Source of the DNA: an uncultured Collinsella sp.
Lineage (GTDB): Bacteria; Actinomycetota; Coriobacteriia; Coriobacteriales; Coriobacteriaceae
Direction of reading: 5' to 3'
Assembly: GCA_902490245.1 (NCBI GenBank)
Contig: CABUDB010000076.1
Location: 1 to 7,105 of the forward strand
Length of the DNA: 7,105 nt
Below, piece by piece: positions 6,035 through 7,105 of this stretch (position 1 is the stretch's first letter; the number at the start of each line of letters is the position of its first letter). A program made the position numbers and the translations under genes. The notes under the pieces are model-generated. The model was given only the letters and a program-made list of their open reading frames with translations, did not search any database and was not told the DNA's origin.

Positions 6035-7105
6035 TTGTCTACTAACGCCTCTGGCAGCCCTGTTCTGTCGCTGCTTATTCCCATTTACAATGTTCAGCGC
6101 TACCTGCGCGAGTGTCTCGATTCCGCCCTGGCACAGACGCTCAAGGATATTGAGATCATCTGCATTAACGACGGGTCGACCGACAACTCGCCGGCGATTA
6201 TTCGCGAGTATATGGAGCACGATAGGCGCGTCAAGATGATCGACAAGGCCAACAGCGGCTACGGCGACTCGATGAACCACGGTCTGGAGATGGCGCGCGG
6301 CAAGTACGTGGGCATCTTGGAGTCCGATGACTTTATGGCGTCCGACGCACTCGAAAAGCTTGTCTCGGCCGCCGATAGCAATAATGCCGACTTCGCGAAG
6401 GCGAACTTTGATTTCTACTGGTCTAAGCCCGAGGAGCGCCGTTCGCTGCACGAGATGTTTAAAGCCAAGGACTGTGGCAAGCCGGTGCACCCGAGCGATA
6501 CGACGCAGTTCTTTAAGCAAAAGCCGTCGATTTGGTCGGCCGTGTACCGTCGCGATTTTCTTGAGCGCAACGGCATTAAGTTCCTGCCGACTCCGGGGGC
6601 ATCCTTTCAGGACACGTCATTCGCCTTTAAGGTGATCGCGTGCGCCGATAAGGCTGTTTACCTTCATGATGCCGTGTTGTCTTATCGCCAGGACAACGAG
6701 AATTCCTCGGTCAATTCTTCGGCTAAGGTCTTTTGCGTCAATACCGAGTATGCCGAGATTGAGCGTTGGATTCGAGAGGATTATGCCCGTGACCACGCAA
6801 GTGATGACGTCGCGCGCATGCTCAAGTTCAATCAGCTCATTAAGTACGATTCGTACATGTGGAACTACGTGCGCCTGGCGCCTAAGTTCTATAAGGAGTT
6901 CCTGGTTCAGATGGCCAAGGAGTTCCAAGCGGCCTTGGACGCGGGGGAGTTTTCGCTTGACGATCTCAAGCCGTGGAAGCGCGCAAATCTCGCTGCCATC
7001 CTCAAAGATCCTGAGGGCTGGGTTGACGAGCATCCGAGTTTTGCGACGGATGGTGCCTTGGTGCGTTCTGAGTATTACTCCTCGGTTGGAGTCGCAGGCG
7101 TGGTC
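6035..7105 (+). CDS. Family 2 glycosyltransferase (3' partial), TTG start
   Basis: The first 357 residues are present and the frame is still open at the window end. It is a GT-A glycosyltransferase of the GT2 family, predicted to add a sugar to a surface or capsular polysaccharide. LSLLIPIYNVQRYL (11-24) is the GT2 beta-1 signature, INDGSTDNS (44-52) binds the nucleotide, and NSGYGDSMNHGLEMARGKYVG (split: NSGYGDSMNHG, 73-83, + LEMARGKYVG) precedes E96-S97-D98-D99, the DXD-type metal site. FQDTSF (191-196) matches the family (E/Q)D-T catalytic segment, followed by SYRQDNENSS. The NSGYG-MN-G version differs from the commoner NxGxSxARN-G and marks a distinct GT2 subgroup. The region after about 210 is helical and charged (ARMLKFNQLIKYDSYMW, AKEFQAALDAGEFSLDD) with no transmembrane segment so far. 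The TTG start is fixed by an adjacent ribosome-binding site and an in-frame stop. Donor and acceptor are unknown. Confidence 0.9.
   Translation, partial: MSTNASGSPVLSLLIPIYNVQRYLRECLDSALAQTLKDIEIICINDGSTDNSPAIIREYMEHDRRVKMIDKANSGYGDSMNHGLEMARGKYVGILESDDFMASDALEKLVSAADSNNADFAKANFDFYWSKPEERRSLHEMFKAKDCGKPVHPSDTTQFFKQKPSIWSAVYRRDFLERNGIKFLPTPGASFQDTSFAFKVIACADKAVYLHDAVLSYRQDNENSSVNSSAKVFCVNTEYAEIERWIREDYARDHASDDVARMLKFNQLIKYDSYMWNYVRLAPKFYKEFLVQMAKEFQAALDAGEFSLDDLKPWKRANLAAILKDPEGWVDEHPSFATDGALVRSEYYSSVGVAGVV

Noticed and set aside
5750..6520. 256-codon minus-strand open frame crossing the divergent promoter gap
   Set aside because: It overlaps both the acyltransferase start and the GT2 core, each strongly supported, and has no domain of its own.

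Overview
The window looks like chromosomal DNA from a GC-rich, Gram-positive gut actinobacterium, most plausibly class Coriobacteriia and perhaps Collinsella. The reasons are the GC-rich coding sequence, a sortase-type cell-wall anchor protein ending in a MPKTG signal, GTG and TTG starts behind strong Shine-Dalgarno sites, and the style of the two surface glycosyltransferases. The taxon is inferred from protein style only. No rRNA, tRNA, CRISPR array, insertion sequence or integrase is visible.

Layout. (1) Positions 1-1578 (+) hold the 3' part of a wall-anchored surface protein: an ordered N-terminal domain resembling lysozyme-like/VgrG-related domains, then a long low-complexity wall-spanning stalk and a sorting signal. 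A good intrinsic terminator follows at 1611-1648. (2) Positions 1781-3577 (+) encode a stand-alone AAA-ATPase-like/PD-(D/E)XK nuclease-like protein. Its family architecture is clear, but key catalytic residues of both modules appear to be replaced, and it is very rich in cysteine. (3) Convergent to it, on the minus strand, lie a family 2 glycosyltransferase of the rhamnosyl/galactofuranosyl type (3602-4621) and, upstream of that, an integral-membrane acyltransferase-3 protein (4792-5922). (4) Divergent from the acyltransferase, a second family 2 glycosyltransferase starts with TTG at 6035 and runs off the window end.

How the genes may work together. The two glycosyltransferases and the acyltransferase probably belong to a surface-polysaccharide or wall-teichoic-acid-like assembly and decoration locus. 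The glycosyltransferases would build glycan on the cytoplasmic face, and the acyltransferase would O-acylate sugars across the membrane. The acyltransferase and the second glycosyltransferase are transcribed divergently from a 112-bp gap containing an AT-rich core with -10-like hexamers on both strands. The anchored protein is another envelope component. The AAA/nuclease-like gene has no obvious functional link to its neighbours.

All non-coding gaps are shorter than 300 bp (1579-1780, 3578-3601, 4622-4791, 5923-6034). They hold only the terminator, promoter-like and ribosome-binding signals listed here. The most unusual item is the degenerate, cysteine-rich AAA/PD-(D/E)XK protein; I do not see a convincing multi-gene novel defence or mobile system in this window.
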